Positions 46,299-58,700 of a stretch of 64,000 nucleotides of DNA are shown piece after piece. Position numbers and translations under genes: made by a program. Position 1 is the first letter of the stretch, and each line of letters starts with the position of its first letter. A model generated the notes under the pieces. That model worked only from the letters and a program-made list of their open reading frames with translations. It had not been told where the DNA came from and searched no databases. The stretch comes from Microdochium bolleyi (lineage: Eukaryota > Ascomycota > Sordariomycetes > Xylariales > Microdochiaceae): NCBI GenBank assembly GCA_001566295.1, contig KQ964263.1, positions 434,001 through 498,000 of the forward strand, written 5' to 3'.

Positions 46299-47078
46299 AG
46301 GGGCGGTGGACGAGGAGCACAGCTATGTCAGAGATCAAGCGTCTGAGTGGTGGAGGCTATGTGTGTGGTATGAGATGTCACAGCTGAAAGTGTTCAGACC
46401 GCGACGGGAACAATCGAAGCATGCCCGAGGTAGGCTTATGATTTACGAATCTTGCTGGGTTCTGGGACTTTGTGGCTGATATATTTGAATACTTAATGAT
46501 ATGATCTGAAGTCTGACAGCTATTCTCGAATCCGCCCTTCCTGAGCAACCTTCATAAGTCATGCCCTGCCACTTGACAATGTCACAACATGACCCTCGAT
46601 CGGAGTTCAAGGGTGTTTTGATGAGGGCGATGTGTTGAATTTTCTGGGATTTTTACATTGTGAGATGGGTTGACTTGAAGCAATGCGGTGCCGGAACGTT
46701 GGTCGTGGCGCTGTATAACGGAGAGTTTAGGGCGGCCACTCTCATGAGAATCAGTGAAGTGTGCGTTGCGTGTCCTGCCTTGTTCGGAAGCAAGCGTTGC
46801 TAGGTGTTGTGGATGTGATTTAAGGATGCCCGACGACACCATCTGCCAACTTGGTTATAGGAAGCGGGTGAACGGTCTATGCATGATTTAGCCAGTCCAT
46901 ACATCTTTCACATGAGTCTCCTTGGCAACTGAGGCTTAGATTTCGGGTCTGTGCGCTGCATCGTTCCCGACATTGCCGTCGTGCCTGAGGTTGGGGCCGG
47001 AGCCGAATTCGGCCGGCCGCGGACCTCCGAGAACGCCATTGCGGTGCCGTTGGTGCGGCATTGGCGCACCTACAAATC
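46299..47078. other. Convergent intergenic
   Basis: The 780-bp gap between the 3' ends of P450 no. 2 (+) and the nucleotidyltransferase-like gene (-). No gene is supported. Confidence 0.5.
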
Positions 47079-47723
47079 TCAGTTCCGAGAACCCTCATGC
47101 TCTGGCCATGGTTCCACATTGAGGTCCGGCCAGATCTTCTTCCACCTCAGCACTTTAGCCTGATAGCTGTCACGCGTCCCAAGCCGGGGGCAGGGCCGGA
47201 CAATCATGTTGAAGAAGTCGGACAGCCCCCGCGGCGCATATGTGGTCCATTGCCCGTCGGGCTCGAGGCGGACGCCAATCATTGCACTGGTCGAGATCCA
47301 GGTGTCGATGGCCGCCTCGGTGCTAGCATGCGGCGAACATGGCATGCCGAAGCGCTTCTCGTACCAGAGGTGGACGCGGGCCTGGTTGCGAATCTCAACC
47401 TCGATCTCCGGCCGGGGCAGGACCTCGGCAAACATGGCTCTGCTGGACTGGATGACGGCGTCCTCGGCCTCGTACGAGAGATCTGCGTCGTCGAAGTAGA
47501 CAAGGTCGTAGTCGTGGATGCCCGTCTCGGGAGGCAGGTGGGAGACGTGGTTCCAGATTGTCTGGGAGACCGCGCCGCCGGCAAGATACCAGTGAGGCAG
47601 CTTGAGAGAGGCGGCCCGCGTGAGCACCTGGACGAGGGTCTTGTTGGTGGAGAGGACCTCGTGAAGATGGACGAGCTGCATCTGCAGCGGCAGCTGGGCG
47701 GGGTTGGCGGCAGCAGCAGCCAT
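47079..47723 (-). CDS. Nucleotidyltransferase-like protein
   Basis: An intronless frame of 214 residues from the ATG at 47723. The frame is open upstream to 47831, but only in a region with no protein-like sequence. WYLAGGAVSQTIWN (Gly49-Gly50) followed by HDYDLVYFDD (Asp71 and Asp73) is the GG...DxD arrangement of the nucleotidyltransferase fold, close to the NTP_transf_6 (PF06042-type) family found in bacteria and fungi. The C-terminal part (GLSDFFNMIVRPCPRLGTRDSY) fits the same family. No signal peptide or membrane span is seen. The nucleotide and acceptor are unknown. It is transcribed divergently from the Zn2Cys6 regulator, with 267 bp between start codons. Confidence 0.8.
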   Translation of the reverse strand: MAAAAANPAQLPLQMQLVHLHEVLSTNKTLVQVLTRAASLKLPHWYLAGGAVSQTIWNHVSHLPPETGIHDYDLVYFDDADLSYEAEDAVIQSSRAMFAEVLPRPEIEVEIRNQARVHLWYEKRFGMPCSPHASTEAAIDTWISTSAMIGVRLEPDGQWTTYAPRGLSDFFNMIVRPCPRLGTRDSYQAKVLRWKKIWPDLNVEPWPEHEGSRN

Positions 47724-47990
47724 CACCGAGACCGGAGAAGCGAGGCAAGGTGTGGTTGAAGAGATGTACCTGAAGGTCGAGAGAGCTTGCTCATGCCCGC
47801 CACCAGGCAGGACCCGGGAGCAGGCAGACACGCCGGGATTGCTGAGTCAGGTGGGGCCGGATGCAGTGGTCCGGCATCGCTGACTCACCGGCCTCGTCGC
47901 TCCTTCCTCGAGTGCATCTGGACCGCCATAACATTGGCCGGACCCAGGCAAAGCTCACGACGGCATCATCTTGGAGGAGCAGGACTCAAA
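47724..47990. promoter_or_regulatory. Divergent intergenic promoter region
   Basis: The 267 bp between the start codons of the nucleotidyltransferase-like gene (-) and the Zn2Cys6 regulator (+). Both must be controlled from this short stretch, so a shared promoter is likely. No specific site is claimed. Confidence 0.5.
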
Positions 47991-50331
47991 ATGCAACAAT
48001 CCGGCCCGGCCCTCCCACGCCGGCTCAATGGCCGGGCCGCGGCCTGTGACCCGTGCCGCGCCCGCAAGCTAGCCTGCGACCACAGCCAGCCCGTGTGCAA
48101 GCGCTGCAAGAAGCGTGGCAACGACATCAACTGCGTCTACCGCGAGCCTGCCTTGCGTGGGGGCGGCCCGCGCCCAAGGACAGCTCACAAGTCACCGACA
48201 ACGCCGAGCATTCCCCTCCGGTTTGAAGCTCTGTCTCATCCCGCATCGCCCACCAACGAGGCTCTTCCTCCAGCACCAGGCGCCACGACAGGCTATTGGG
48301 GTCTCGCCAGTCACGCCGTCGTCTTCGATGAAGCCAAACAGAGCCTTTCCATGTTCTCTCTGTCTCAGCAGCTCCCCTCGATCCCGTCCCTATCGAGTCC
48401 CTCCCCAGCCGCCTCCAGCAATAGGACAGCCAAGAGTCGCGTGCCCTTTCGAGAGAGACCAGCTCCCCTCCGCGAGATGTGTCTTTACGTCCTGCGCTGC
48501 CTCCCTGGCCAGGCCAACGAGATCATGACCTTTGGCAGCTCAACATCGGACCCAAGCGAGCTCCAGACATGGGGCGACATTATTGTCGACCGCATCACCA
48601 CCTCGATCCTCGGCTGTCTCGATGAGATCCGCCACTGCGGTGAGGGCGGGCTTGAGGCCATGGCCGAGATGCTCTGCGACAACACCGCCCAGCCCATCCG
48701 CGATGACTGCGAGACCCACACAGAATGGCTCGAGCAGTTCACCGGCCAGAGGCTCCGCTGGGAGACCCTGGGGCTGTTGTGCCTGTACCTCGACCGCGTC
48801 TCCGACATGTTTGACGCGGTCAGCTACAATCGTCTCGAGTATGCGGGTGACAAACCCGTGCCGGAGATAGTCCTTGTCTGTGTCAAGTACTGTATCGAGA
48901 TCGCAACCAGCCTAACCGAGGCTAACGTCCTCCTTGTCGATTTATGCCGGCGTGCAGCGTCACAAGACTCGATGGTTCACGGCGACGGACGTAGGTTGCT
49001 GTCACGCATGAGGAAAGCTCTCTATGATATACTGACTTGTTTGTCGCAGGTCTATCATCTTATAAACACCATGCAGTGGCCGTTACCATGGCCAACTTTC
49101 TTGGCATGCACGTGCAGACCAACGACGGCATGGACCTATATCAGCCAACATTCTGCTCAGAATACAAACGACGGCTATATGCGCATCTCTTTATCTCGGA
49201 CAAGCTCGGTGTCTCTTTCACAGGCCGGCCTCCGATAGTCAGCCGCCGCTTCAATTCAACACCCCTGCCACTAGACATTAGCGATGTCGACATGTGCGAT
49301 CCTGAACGACGATCGGTGGCTCTCAGCAACCTCGACAGCCACGGCTGGAGCAAGAGCGGCATTTTGTGCTCGGCCACCGTCATGCGAGCCCGAACCATGG
49401 TTGCCACCATCCGTGATGAGCTGTATGAGATTGCTCTTGACAGCACTGCACGAGTACGCCGGGAGGTTCTATTGTAAGCAGTACTCCAACGCCTCCCATC
49501 CCAGATACAAGCTGATAACTCGTGGTCACCCAGAGATCTCTACGAGCGTCTCGAAACCGTCCACCAAGCGTTCCCTGAAGTCCTCAGATACAAGCCTGAT
49601 GACTCTGATGCCAAGGTCTCAATTCAGTACATCAGAATAGCCTGCCAGCTTGAGATTCTCCAGACCCAGTTCTTCATTCGCCGTCTGATCCACTGGCACG
49701 ATCCTCGGCCTAGTGACGAAGGTAATGTGCTTGACACCAGTTTCGCCATGCTCGAGCTCGTGCTGTCGATATGGGTAGAGAGGGACCGCTTCGCGGACTC
49801 TGCCATGCGCCGAAACTTTGAGTGGTTTGTGAGTAACAATAACGTGACCCCATGTCTTGGATATGCTTATGGGAGTTGCTAATGCTTGTGGTGCAGGTCA
49901 TGGAGTATGGCAGTCCTGCCGGGGGTGTCCTATGCCTCGAGCTTCTACGCCCAACTTTCACAGGCAACCATTTCAAAAACTCTAGCGTCAGCCGATCAAG
50001 CATCATCCAGAACCTGACACTGCTCGTTGGATTTCTTGACTGGGTCAAGCCCTCGGCACCAAACAGCGACCTGTGCGCAGACTGCAAGCTGGTCATTAAG
50101 CGCGTGCTCGACCACCACCTGAACAATCCCGCACCGATGCCCACAGCCGCAGTAGATCCCAGCAGCCAGGTCATCGGACTCGCGTCAGACGAAACACAAC
50201 TGCAACCTTCTGCCTCTATGAACTACGTCGAGCCGCTCGATCAGTGGATGCCAGCAGAGGATATGCCGATCTTCAATTTCCAGCTTATGGACACGTTCGA
50301 CTGGCTCCGGAACGACGACCTGAGAATGTGA
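47991..50331 (+). CDS. Zn2Cys6 fungal transcription factor
   Basis: Four exons, 47991-48990, 49050-49473, 49534-49828 and 49897-50331, give 717 residues; all introns are GT-AG and the frame is continuous. The zinc cluster is at residues 19-48, CDPCRARKLACD and then CKRCKKRG, with spacing C-X2-C-X6-C-X6-C-X2-C-X8-C. A basic linker and a Ser/Pro-rich stretch follow. The middle part (about 330-590) has the fungal transcription-factor homology region. Near the C-terminus FEWFVMEYGSPAGGVLCLE and an acidic tail (DTFDWLRNDD) suggest an activation domain. As a nuclear DNA-binding protein it probably controls neighbouring genes, but that is inference. Confidence 0.9.
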
Positions 50332-50627
50332 ATGAGGGATCAAGCAAGGCGCACATGCCAACCGTGTTACTGGTTGACCCCTTTTCACACCAGTCCTTAC
50401 ATCACGTGGGAAAACAATGCAGACCCTCTTGACATCATCAGATTTGGTCTCGGTCGGTCTAAAAAGTATGGGCAAGGACACGCCCCTGATCAACGCAACA
50501 ACGGCTCCTTCCTGAGCATGGTCTGGCACGGCGCCTCGGAAGGACCTGCTTGCATTCGCCCTCACAGATTCTTTATACCTGGCGATCCCAACACGTCTCT
50601 ACACGTGGTGCCTTTTCAAGGATTTTA
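50332..50627. other. Short intergenic
   Basis: The 3' flank of the transcription factor gene. Nothing is seen. Confidence 0.5.
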
Positions 50628-51000
50628 CTACCAATAGTCTCCGATCTTGCCTGAGATGTTCTTGGCGGTACATTGCTCTTGCATCACGGAGGAGTTCCAA
50701 AATGCGTCTAGCTCAGCTATGTCGGGACTGCGATTTCTTGCAATCAGGCCTTCGAACCCCGTATTGACGGCGTCAATGCTCACGATGAGCTCACCAGGTG
50801 AGTCGTCAGCAATGGGATGAAACCGTCCCGCCACGAATGAGATCTTACCGAACACGCAGCCACGCACGGTCATTTTGTCTTCGGAAACATGAGAGCACAC
50901 GTCGACTTTGAAGGTGGTGTGGCGTCTGGGAAGGTCTCCATTGACCGAGCTGAGGGCATCAAGAGAGATATCAAGAGCCCCAGGTCTTTCGCGAAGCCAA
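50628..51000 (-). pseudogene. Possible HET-type C-terminal remnant
   Basis: A frame open from about 51000 to a stop at 50628 reads ALDISLDALSSVNG, then DKMTVRGCVFGKISFVAGRF. The LTVRG-type strand after an SxxL helix is reminiscent of the region behind the HET domain in HET proteins. There is no start and no HET core upstream; the adjacent frames are broken. The similarity is weak and could be chance. Confidence 0.25.
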
Positions 51001-54000
51001 GGCGATCGCCCTCATCGAGCAATGACTCTTGCCAAAATGACTATGGTGGTATTTGCCAGAGGCAGAAACCTGACCCACAATCAGTCTGCTACCGAAGATG
51101 GTGTAGCATGGTCGTCGTCACAGGCAAGCACCCGCAGTAGGCCAATAAACAGTAATATGTCGAGACACCCTGTTCGGTACAGGATTTGGTGGAAGAGAGA
51201 TGGGGGTAATTCAGTCCCGTGTGGTCGTATAATGCTTCAGTGAAAGTGCTTGCTGTTGATTGATTATCGGCGCCTCTACTTTGCTCCCAGTACTTTGCTG
51301 GAGGGAGCCTAGGATCGCGAGGGACCTGCCCTTCGGACCGGAAGCTTGCTACAGACATATGTTCAGCAGTAGGACTCGGATGAGGGCTGCAAATAAATTT
51401 AATTGTTAATTTCAAAATCGTGCCGGAACTTCAGACCGGACGTACGCGGTGCAGGCCCAGATAGGTAATAACACGGCTAGGACAGCGAGGGCCTGCTTCA
51501 GCTGCTTTCCATGCATAGCGTCTGCGGCCCGAATCAATCTGATTGCGAATGCGGCCAGCATCATGCCAGTGAATAGGGACAGGTGAATCCAGCCGAGGAA
51601 TCTATATCATCACTAGCCAGTCTCAGGTTGCTCTTTGTGGCGTTGGAGGCACATATGTCGCCCCCCCCCCCCGGTTGATTTGGTCACGTGCACGGCGCAA
51701 GTCACTCAGATAATACAGGTGATCATGAAAAGATAGAATGCATGCAAAAAGTATAGTCAAACAGCGATAAGCCGTAGCGCTGAGGAATGGACTACACAGA
51801 ATCACATGAAACGTCTAAGCGTATTTCATTTCTCGGGCACATCACAAGGTGAGGGAGGCGTTGATGTGAAAAGTTTCGCCAGGCAGACTCCGATTATGCG
51901 TGAGCCATGCTGATTATGGCAGGACAAAGCCATGTCCATCAAGTAGATATGACAAGCGCAATACAATGTGTAGTCACAATGAAAGTTTCAGTTCGTATCC
52001 TGCCAGCGGTCCGCAACATCCACGTCAAGTCGCTGCCCTTGCTGTTCTGCTTCGAGTACCGCTGTAGGGTATAAAACTCGCTCTGGCGGTGCCAAAACCT
52101 GGACACTTTTTTGACACCGGGCCATTCTCTGTTGATACCCAGGAACCTTCTCAGAACTAGTAATGGGGTCAGAGTCTCTTGTTTCTAGCATTCTCTGGTC
52201 ACTGTCCTCATCGTGTCAACATCGGAGAAACCACGGGAGTCCCTCCGTACATACATGCTCCAGACTGGCCGAAAACATTGAGCCAGTTACAGTCTCCGCG
52301 TGGGGGTTATTATGCTGCGATATAGTCGGGGATGCGCTTTCCATGCCCGCTAGATTCAATCGCCATGTTCCGACCTTGAGAACAAGAAACCCCTCAACAC
52401 CTAAGTCCACTACACGGTACGGATTGAATCCCCCCTCCCTTGCCAGACCACCAGGAACTTGGGGCTCTCACAATACCCAGGAGGTCGCCAAGCTCAAAGT
52501 CGTCATCGGAACAAAGCTCGGGGCCCCTCAGCTTGGCCGCCCTGAAGCAGCAGGGTACAGAGGCAATTTTCTTCGTCCGCATGCTTGAAGTGGAGAGACC
52601 CAGTGAGTGCAGTTCCCACACGACATATATCCCCCCGCTGTGGTGGGCGGCGAGGGCTCTGAATGCTCGACATGCGGCGCAGTCTGTGATGCCACCAGTG
52701 ATGGCCCAGGTTCTTCGGGTCGGGGCTTCCGTGGTGTAGCATTCAGGTGCAACACAGAGTGCGAGCGGCACGGGTTGTACCAAAGCGGAGACAACTCCCC
52801 GGGCTCCCGCCCGGGGCCTTGCCCTGTCTTGGAACAAAGTGCTTCCCTGCAGGGGAGGGCGTTTTGCCGGGGGAGGCCCTGCGTTGCAATCGGAGAAACA
52901 GTGATGGAGATGCAGGGTGGCATGAACGACTGCGACGCGGACAAAGCGTGCAGGATGTCACCTTTTGCCACTGGGGCTTTGACGGCTTGGCGTGCTAATG
53001 TTTGGTACGCAAGTACGCAGCGTTGCACAAGGGAAAACCAGAGTCGCAGCCGCGACAAGCGAGTCGAGTACGAGATGAGTGACCCAAAGCGGGCGGATGC
53101 AGACGGGAGATTGAATGTCGGGTTCTTGGCTCTTGATGATTGATGTCTCGGCTACTGCCGTTACCGTGTTCGATAGTCTGCACAATACCCGTGCGGTTCG
53201 TCCGATGGTCGCGGAAGAACACATGGGAAGCAGATCATCATCGTTCGACGACAACTATCGAATGCCCTGACGGGTTGGTCCGCCGAACTCGGCCATCCAG
53301 CCCCTGTACTTGTTCCACAATAACTGATCCCCCAGGAACAATATGCGCATGGATACGGTGAGTGGCCAGCCCCGGCCGAGACCTGACTCTGACAACCCCA
53401 TCGTTCAACGGTGGAGAGCAGGGGAGAGTCAGGGGCCAGGTGGGCGAGCTGAGAGCCTGAATCGCTACTATGGCGTTTTCACGCATTCCCCCTGTCTTTC
53501 TCTCTCTCACTATGGACCACAAGTTGTCCCACGCAATGCTCCCACCGTGTGCCCCTCCCCTGGAGGGCATTTCCCCTTGTCGATAATGCCGGCCTAGCAG
53601 TAGGGATTGATCGATTGGCCTGCCCTGTTCGTCCGCGCCTCCGAGCCGGGATGGGAGTTATCGGCCTGGTCCACAAAAGCACATGCTCACTGCACCCGGA
53701 TGATAGTCATGACGGGACTCTCGGACTTGCCGGAGCCACCGATGCCAGCTTGAGCAGTGTATCGACGAAGCAGAGCCCACCACGCTGTGTGGGGGACGCA
53801 CGATCTCAAACATCAGACACGCAAAGCACTTCAGCTGGCTATACAATGGTGGGGCGGTATTTGGCAAGAGGCAGAGATGTGTGTCGAAACCTTGACTGGC
53901 TTTCACGTGCAGGGACGGAACAGAAAACGGACAGGGGTTAGTTCTGGTGGCGTGATGTAGGGCAGACTCAAGGTTCTCACTCTGCATGTGCGACAGCTGA

Positions 54001-54276
54001 CAGGTCCCTGGGAACACGGGCGTGCTCGATGCCGGATGCCCTGCCTCGTTGAGGAGCCGCATGCTCGCTCGAACAATTGAGGAGCGACAAAACAGTTTGG
54101 GCGTCGCTGAGGTGAACATGCTGACGATCGGACGCATAACACGAAGCGCAAACACAACAAGATCGAGGTAGGCGGGTGTAATAACAGAGATTACATGTAC
54201 TTTGGGGTATTATTTCTATGTATTAATGAGATACGTTGTCGTATTGACAAGCTGGCGCCGGCTCGAGCAGGTGGCA
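51001..54276. other. Gene-poor interval
   Basis: No gene is supported over about 3.3 kb. A 13-nt poly-C run lies near 51660. Frames of 100-178 codons at 52394-53143 overlap on both strands without motifs, and I regard them as chance frames in GC-rich DNA. Confidence 0.5.
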
Positions 54277-55774
54277 TCACAAGCGGTTGATGCCGAGCTT
54301 CGTCCTCATCGCCGCCTCCTTCTCGCGGGGCGACGTGATGTACTCCTCGCTCGTGATGAACTCGGTCGTCCGCGTGATGATCTTGTCCCGATCCCCACCC
54401 CTCTCCTGGTTATGCCGCAGCTCCTCCTGCGACTCGGAGCGTGAGACGGAGACCGTGTGCGAGTTGCCGATGCGGTCGCTGTCGCTGTTGCGGGTGTCGG
54501 TCCGGAGGATGTCCTCGTCGTCGTCGTCGATGAGGACGCTCTTGCCGGCCCTGCTGCCGTGCCCGTAGCCCCGGCTGCTGCCGCCGACGCCGCTACTGTT
54601 CATGCCGCTTTTGGAGAGAGGCTCGAGCTTGACGGCGGGCCACTTGGAGTTGGAAATCCCGTCAGGGCGCGAGGTGCCCTTGGTCGACCTGAGGTCGAAG
54701 AAGGAGGCAATGCGGGCCATCGGCTTGCTCTCGATGATGATCTTGGGCGCGGCGGGCAGGCAGAAGACGAGGAAGGTGCATAGGATCTCGGTAATGCACC
54801 ACAGGCCGTACTCGGAGATGGTGAAGGTCATGTCCTTGGAGTAGATGAAGGTGATGGTCTTGTACAGGCGCATGGCGGCGCAGAAGACGGACACGAATCC
54901 GAAGGCGAAGATCATGGACAAGCCGACCTTCTTCTTGCGGTTCAGCTTGAGGTTCCAGATGACCTTTTGCGGCAGGACGAGAATGACGATATCGAGGGCC
55001 AAGTTGACCGCCGCGTTGTAGACCCAGATAAGTTTGACCTGGATCGGGTCGAGGCAGCGGCCTTCGAGGATGGTCTTGTCCCAGATCTTCTCGCGCGGGA
55101 AGCACTCGAGGTTGGCGAGCAGGATGACGGCAATGTACCACAGGATGTTGACCGTGATGAGGACGACACTCGTCCAGTAAAAGTAGTTGCGCTTGCTGGC
55201 GCAGAAGATTCTGCACCACTCAATGAGGATGGACGGCTTGATGAGGAGGAACACGACCTCATTCAGGACTGTGCAGATGTAGACGATCTGTGAGGAGGCG
55301 GCTGGTGTTAGCTGGGCCTCGAGGCCTATGATGCCACTGGACACACGGCGGACCGACTTACATAGTTGAGTGTCGGCAGATCCTTGAGCTGCACGTTCCA
55401 CTGATGCACGAAAGAGCCGCATACAGCCATGAACCAGTAGACTCCTCCAACATAACCAATAAAGGCCCCAAGCGCTCCAAGAGCCATGTCTAGCAAGTAG
55501 GTCAGCAAGTATGCCAGTGCTGCCGCGGCGAACGAGATCGCTTACAGTCTTCTATCCGGACTTTCTTCACGATGCATATTCTGGAGTATGCACGCAGGCC
55601 TGCCGTGCCCACGGCCATGAAGAGCACGAGCGCGCAAGAGGCGTAAAGGACTTCGAGTGCGGTCGATCGGTCGGTGTATTTTGGTTCGACTCCCGGCGGC
55701 GGCGCCAGTGCTGGGCCGTTCCACATGGCCTCGGCCTCGGCCGGTGACAGGTGCGGGATCTGTTCGAGCGACAT
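54277..55774 (-). CDS. Fungal rhodopsin-like (SAT5/PTH11-like) integral membrane protein no. 2
   Basis: Three exons in transcript order, 55774-55546, 55489-55362 and 55287-54277, give 455 residues. The first junction restores RIEDYMALGALGAF, the family's DDY-like start of a helix; both introns are GT-AG. About seven membrane helices run through residues 40-320. Family blocks include NEVVFLLIKPSILIEW, WDKTILEGRCLD and LPQKVIWNLKLNRKKK. The cytoplasmic tail of about 130 residues has a Gly/Ser-rich stretch, an acidic run (IDDDDED) and many Ser/Arg pairs, so it is probably a phosphorylated tail. Like protein no. 1 it may be a surface sensor, but no ligand is known. The tail is longer and more charged than that of no. 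1, so the two are not recent copies. Confidence 0.88.
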
Positions 55775-58700
55775 GGCGGCGGATCGTGGGATGTGTGTCA
55801 CTCGAACGTCGGTGCGTGACCTAGAGTCCCAGAACTATCCCACTCTGCCCACGTGCGGTGGACATGTACCCTTCTCTTCCCTTTCAGGCGATCGGTGGTC
55901 TGTGTCGTCGTTGTCGAGCTTCCGGGAGACCGAATTGCTGGGACGGGCTTCGAGGCAGGAGCCGGCAACGAAGAAACTCAAACCCGGGGGACAGGCGAGC
56001 TATATTTCGTCGGGACCCCCCCTGGTCTGCCAGGAACGCCAGTGTCCTGCGCAGGACTTCTCCACTCTTGAGATGTTACGTGACCCGCGCAGTCCGGGCC
56101 TGCCTGCAAAGAGACGAGGACGACTCACCCTAGAGTCTAGCTGCCCCCTGGAACCTTTTCCATGCTCCAGTGAGACGGACGGTGGCAAACTCTAATAGAG
56201 GGTCGGTACATGCCGCTAACTAGCGCATCTAGAGAAGCGGCGCAAAGTGCTGCACACCAGCGGCGCATTCTAGCGACATTAGGAAGCGAGCTGCAGAGGC
56301 CAAGCCTACATCCAGACTACCGCGTGGCTCTGCAGGGGCCCGGCCTGGTGGGAGTGGAGGACACGAGCACGGGGAGAGGGCGACGCTGGACCTCTGACTC
56401 CCCGATTACCGCGGCGCCGGTGTCTCAGGCCCCCTGTCTCTGCCGGAATGCCGTCGGCAGTCTTCGTGCTGCTCCTGCTCACATGTGCAGACGCCAGACG
56501 CACATCTCTCTGCTCTATCCCAGCAGCGAGCACGCCGAGGTCTGCACAGAGTACTACGTACGAAGAAAGCCCCGCAAAGAATCCCTGGCCGTTCGCAGAT
56601 AGTCCGCCGAGCGGATAGCCGAACCTTGTATGCTGACAAGCAGCATGGGGGGGCCGTCCCTGCTGCTAGCCCATCTGTATTGGCCCTTCATGATCCATCA
56701 TTCAGCTCCCGAAAGGCGTGGCTTGCTCGGCAGCGGCGCCTCTCGCCCGGGGGGGCTGGCCGCTTCTGCTGCGTACCGCAGCAATGCATCAAATCAATAA
56801 TCAAAGCACAGGGCCTGCCCTGAAAGTCGATCGACAATGCTTCCAAGAATCCCAGCTCAATGGCGTGTGCAAAATGGAGCATTCTTGCTGTCTTTGGGGC
56901 AATGGACGAGGGCACCCCCTTGCTGGCCATCACGGGCACCGGCAATCGCCATCGGCAACAAACCCACGTGCGGAAGGACGCACTGCCCGCTGTCGCCCCG
57001 TATCCGACTGTGCCGTGCTTAGTGCTCACCACTGCTATCGGTGCTCCATGCTGCGATAAACACAGGCGTTTTCCCCACGTAGCAGAGACATCGGGAGCCC
57101 ATGTTTCTGTTGTCTGTGCACAAGGTGGGACGGATCGGATGACCGGAGCCGAGGACTCCAAAGACATTGTCGCCTGCCGCATTGACATATGCTGGGCTCT
57201 ATTACCGTGTAGGTTTTGGCCTGCCTTCCATCTCCAATTCGAAGCATACCAAGGCACCGTCAAGGACGTGCTGCATTGCAAAGGATCATCCCCAGAGCTC
57301 GCTTGCGCTGCAGCGTAGGCCCAGGCCTGTGTGGCCGACGAACGCACCAGCCACGATCATCCTCAAGGTTCCGCGCTATCTGTTAAGGTCCCTGTAGGGA
57401 TCAATCTTCATCGCCCGCAAGGGCCAGCTTGCGCACATTGCCGTGCTGCTGCGCTCCAAATCCGCTCCAGTTCCGCCCAAACATGTGCCAAAAACCAGCA
57501 CGAGGATTGTATCACCGAGTGTACGCCTTCCACAGTTGAGATGTTTCGATCGGCAATCACGCAATTGACTCGCAGAATGGCCGTGGATGCCTGAGCCCAC
57601 GTGATTGAACCCCCTCCCTCGCCCTTCTACAGTCGGGGACCAAAGTTCGGAGAAGACTCCTGCTGGTGGCTGGTCCCGTCCCGAGAGGTTTCCTTCCACA
57701 TCAGGAATAACGCAATCGTGTCAAATTGCGCCTGGCGGCCGGTCCTTCTTCACCGGATCCCGAATGGGGGGAGTCGGGCGCCGCTCCTCTGCCTCCTACT
57801 CCACGTGTCTTGCAAGGGGCACCTACACCACACACACCACACATCAATCGGCCTATCCAATAGCCGCGTGCGTACGGAGTAGCCCCCAAGGTCGTGTTTT
57901 ATGCAGTGCTGGAAGGCGAACAAAAAAGGAAAAGGGGGTTCACACCCTCAACACCATCGCTGACGAGGTGCGGGAAACATGACACAAACCTTATGTGCAT
58001 GGCGAAACCCACCCAGTTCCTGCCACACACGTGGACACACCCTGTTCTCTGACAATGCCTGTACACTGGCCGACTCGATGAAAACCAGTCCAGGCCACTC
58101 CACGACTCGTTGCAACTACCACGCAGCCAGTTCAGGTCAGGCCACAGGGAAGGGCTCGTCACTCAGGGGCTCGCCTGTGGCTTGGCCATGGAACCCCTGA
58201 ATAGCGCTGCCGATCCCTGTCCCCCACAACACCCGAACATAACCCAGACGCCATCCGTACCCTAGTGTGAACACGCACCGCCGTGCACTCACACAAGAGG
58301 CGCACCCAGCTCGCTGGGACCGTGGAAGAAAAAGGTTCGAGAGGCCTGGGATCATGCCTGTATGTTCCCTCGTTGCTGCACTTCCCGATCCTGTTTGCCA
58401 TGAGGATCGTCATAGAGTATCGAGGCTAGAGGAGATTACCGAGTCAGTTGACACCTGCTGACAGCGAGACAAACATCATCGATTCCCGACAGCACGGAGA
58501 GCGCCAATCCTGTTCCAGCGCGCGCGTCGCACCGACAGTGGGTGTGGTGGCCGGGCAGATCAACCTTCGGCAGTTGTGCTTTCTGGCCGGTCCAGAACAG
58601 CCCGTTGGCGCCATGCCTAGCTGCCGAACCTGGCATTGATTTGTCGGCCTCCAACAGCACAGCCTGAAGGGTAACATTGCTCAAGGGTGGCATTGCATCC

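Noticed and set aside
52394..53143. Overlapping frames of 147-178 codons on both strands
   Set aside because: No motif, no codon bias and no start or splice structure favouring one strand.
56688..57347. 219-codon minus-strand frame
   Set aside because: It starts at GTG, has no domain and no splice context, and a frame of this length is possible by chance in GC-rich DNA.
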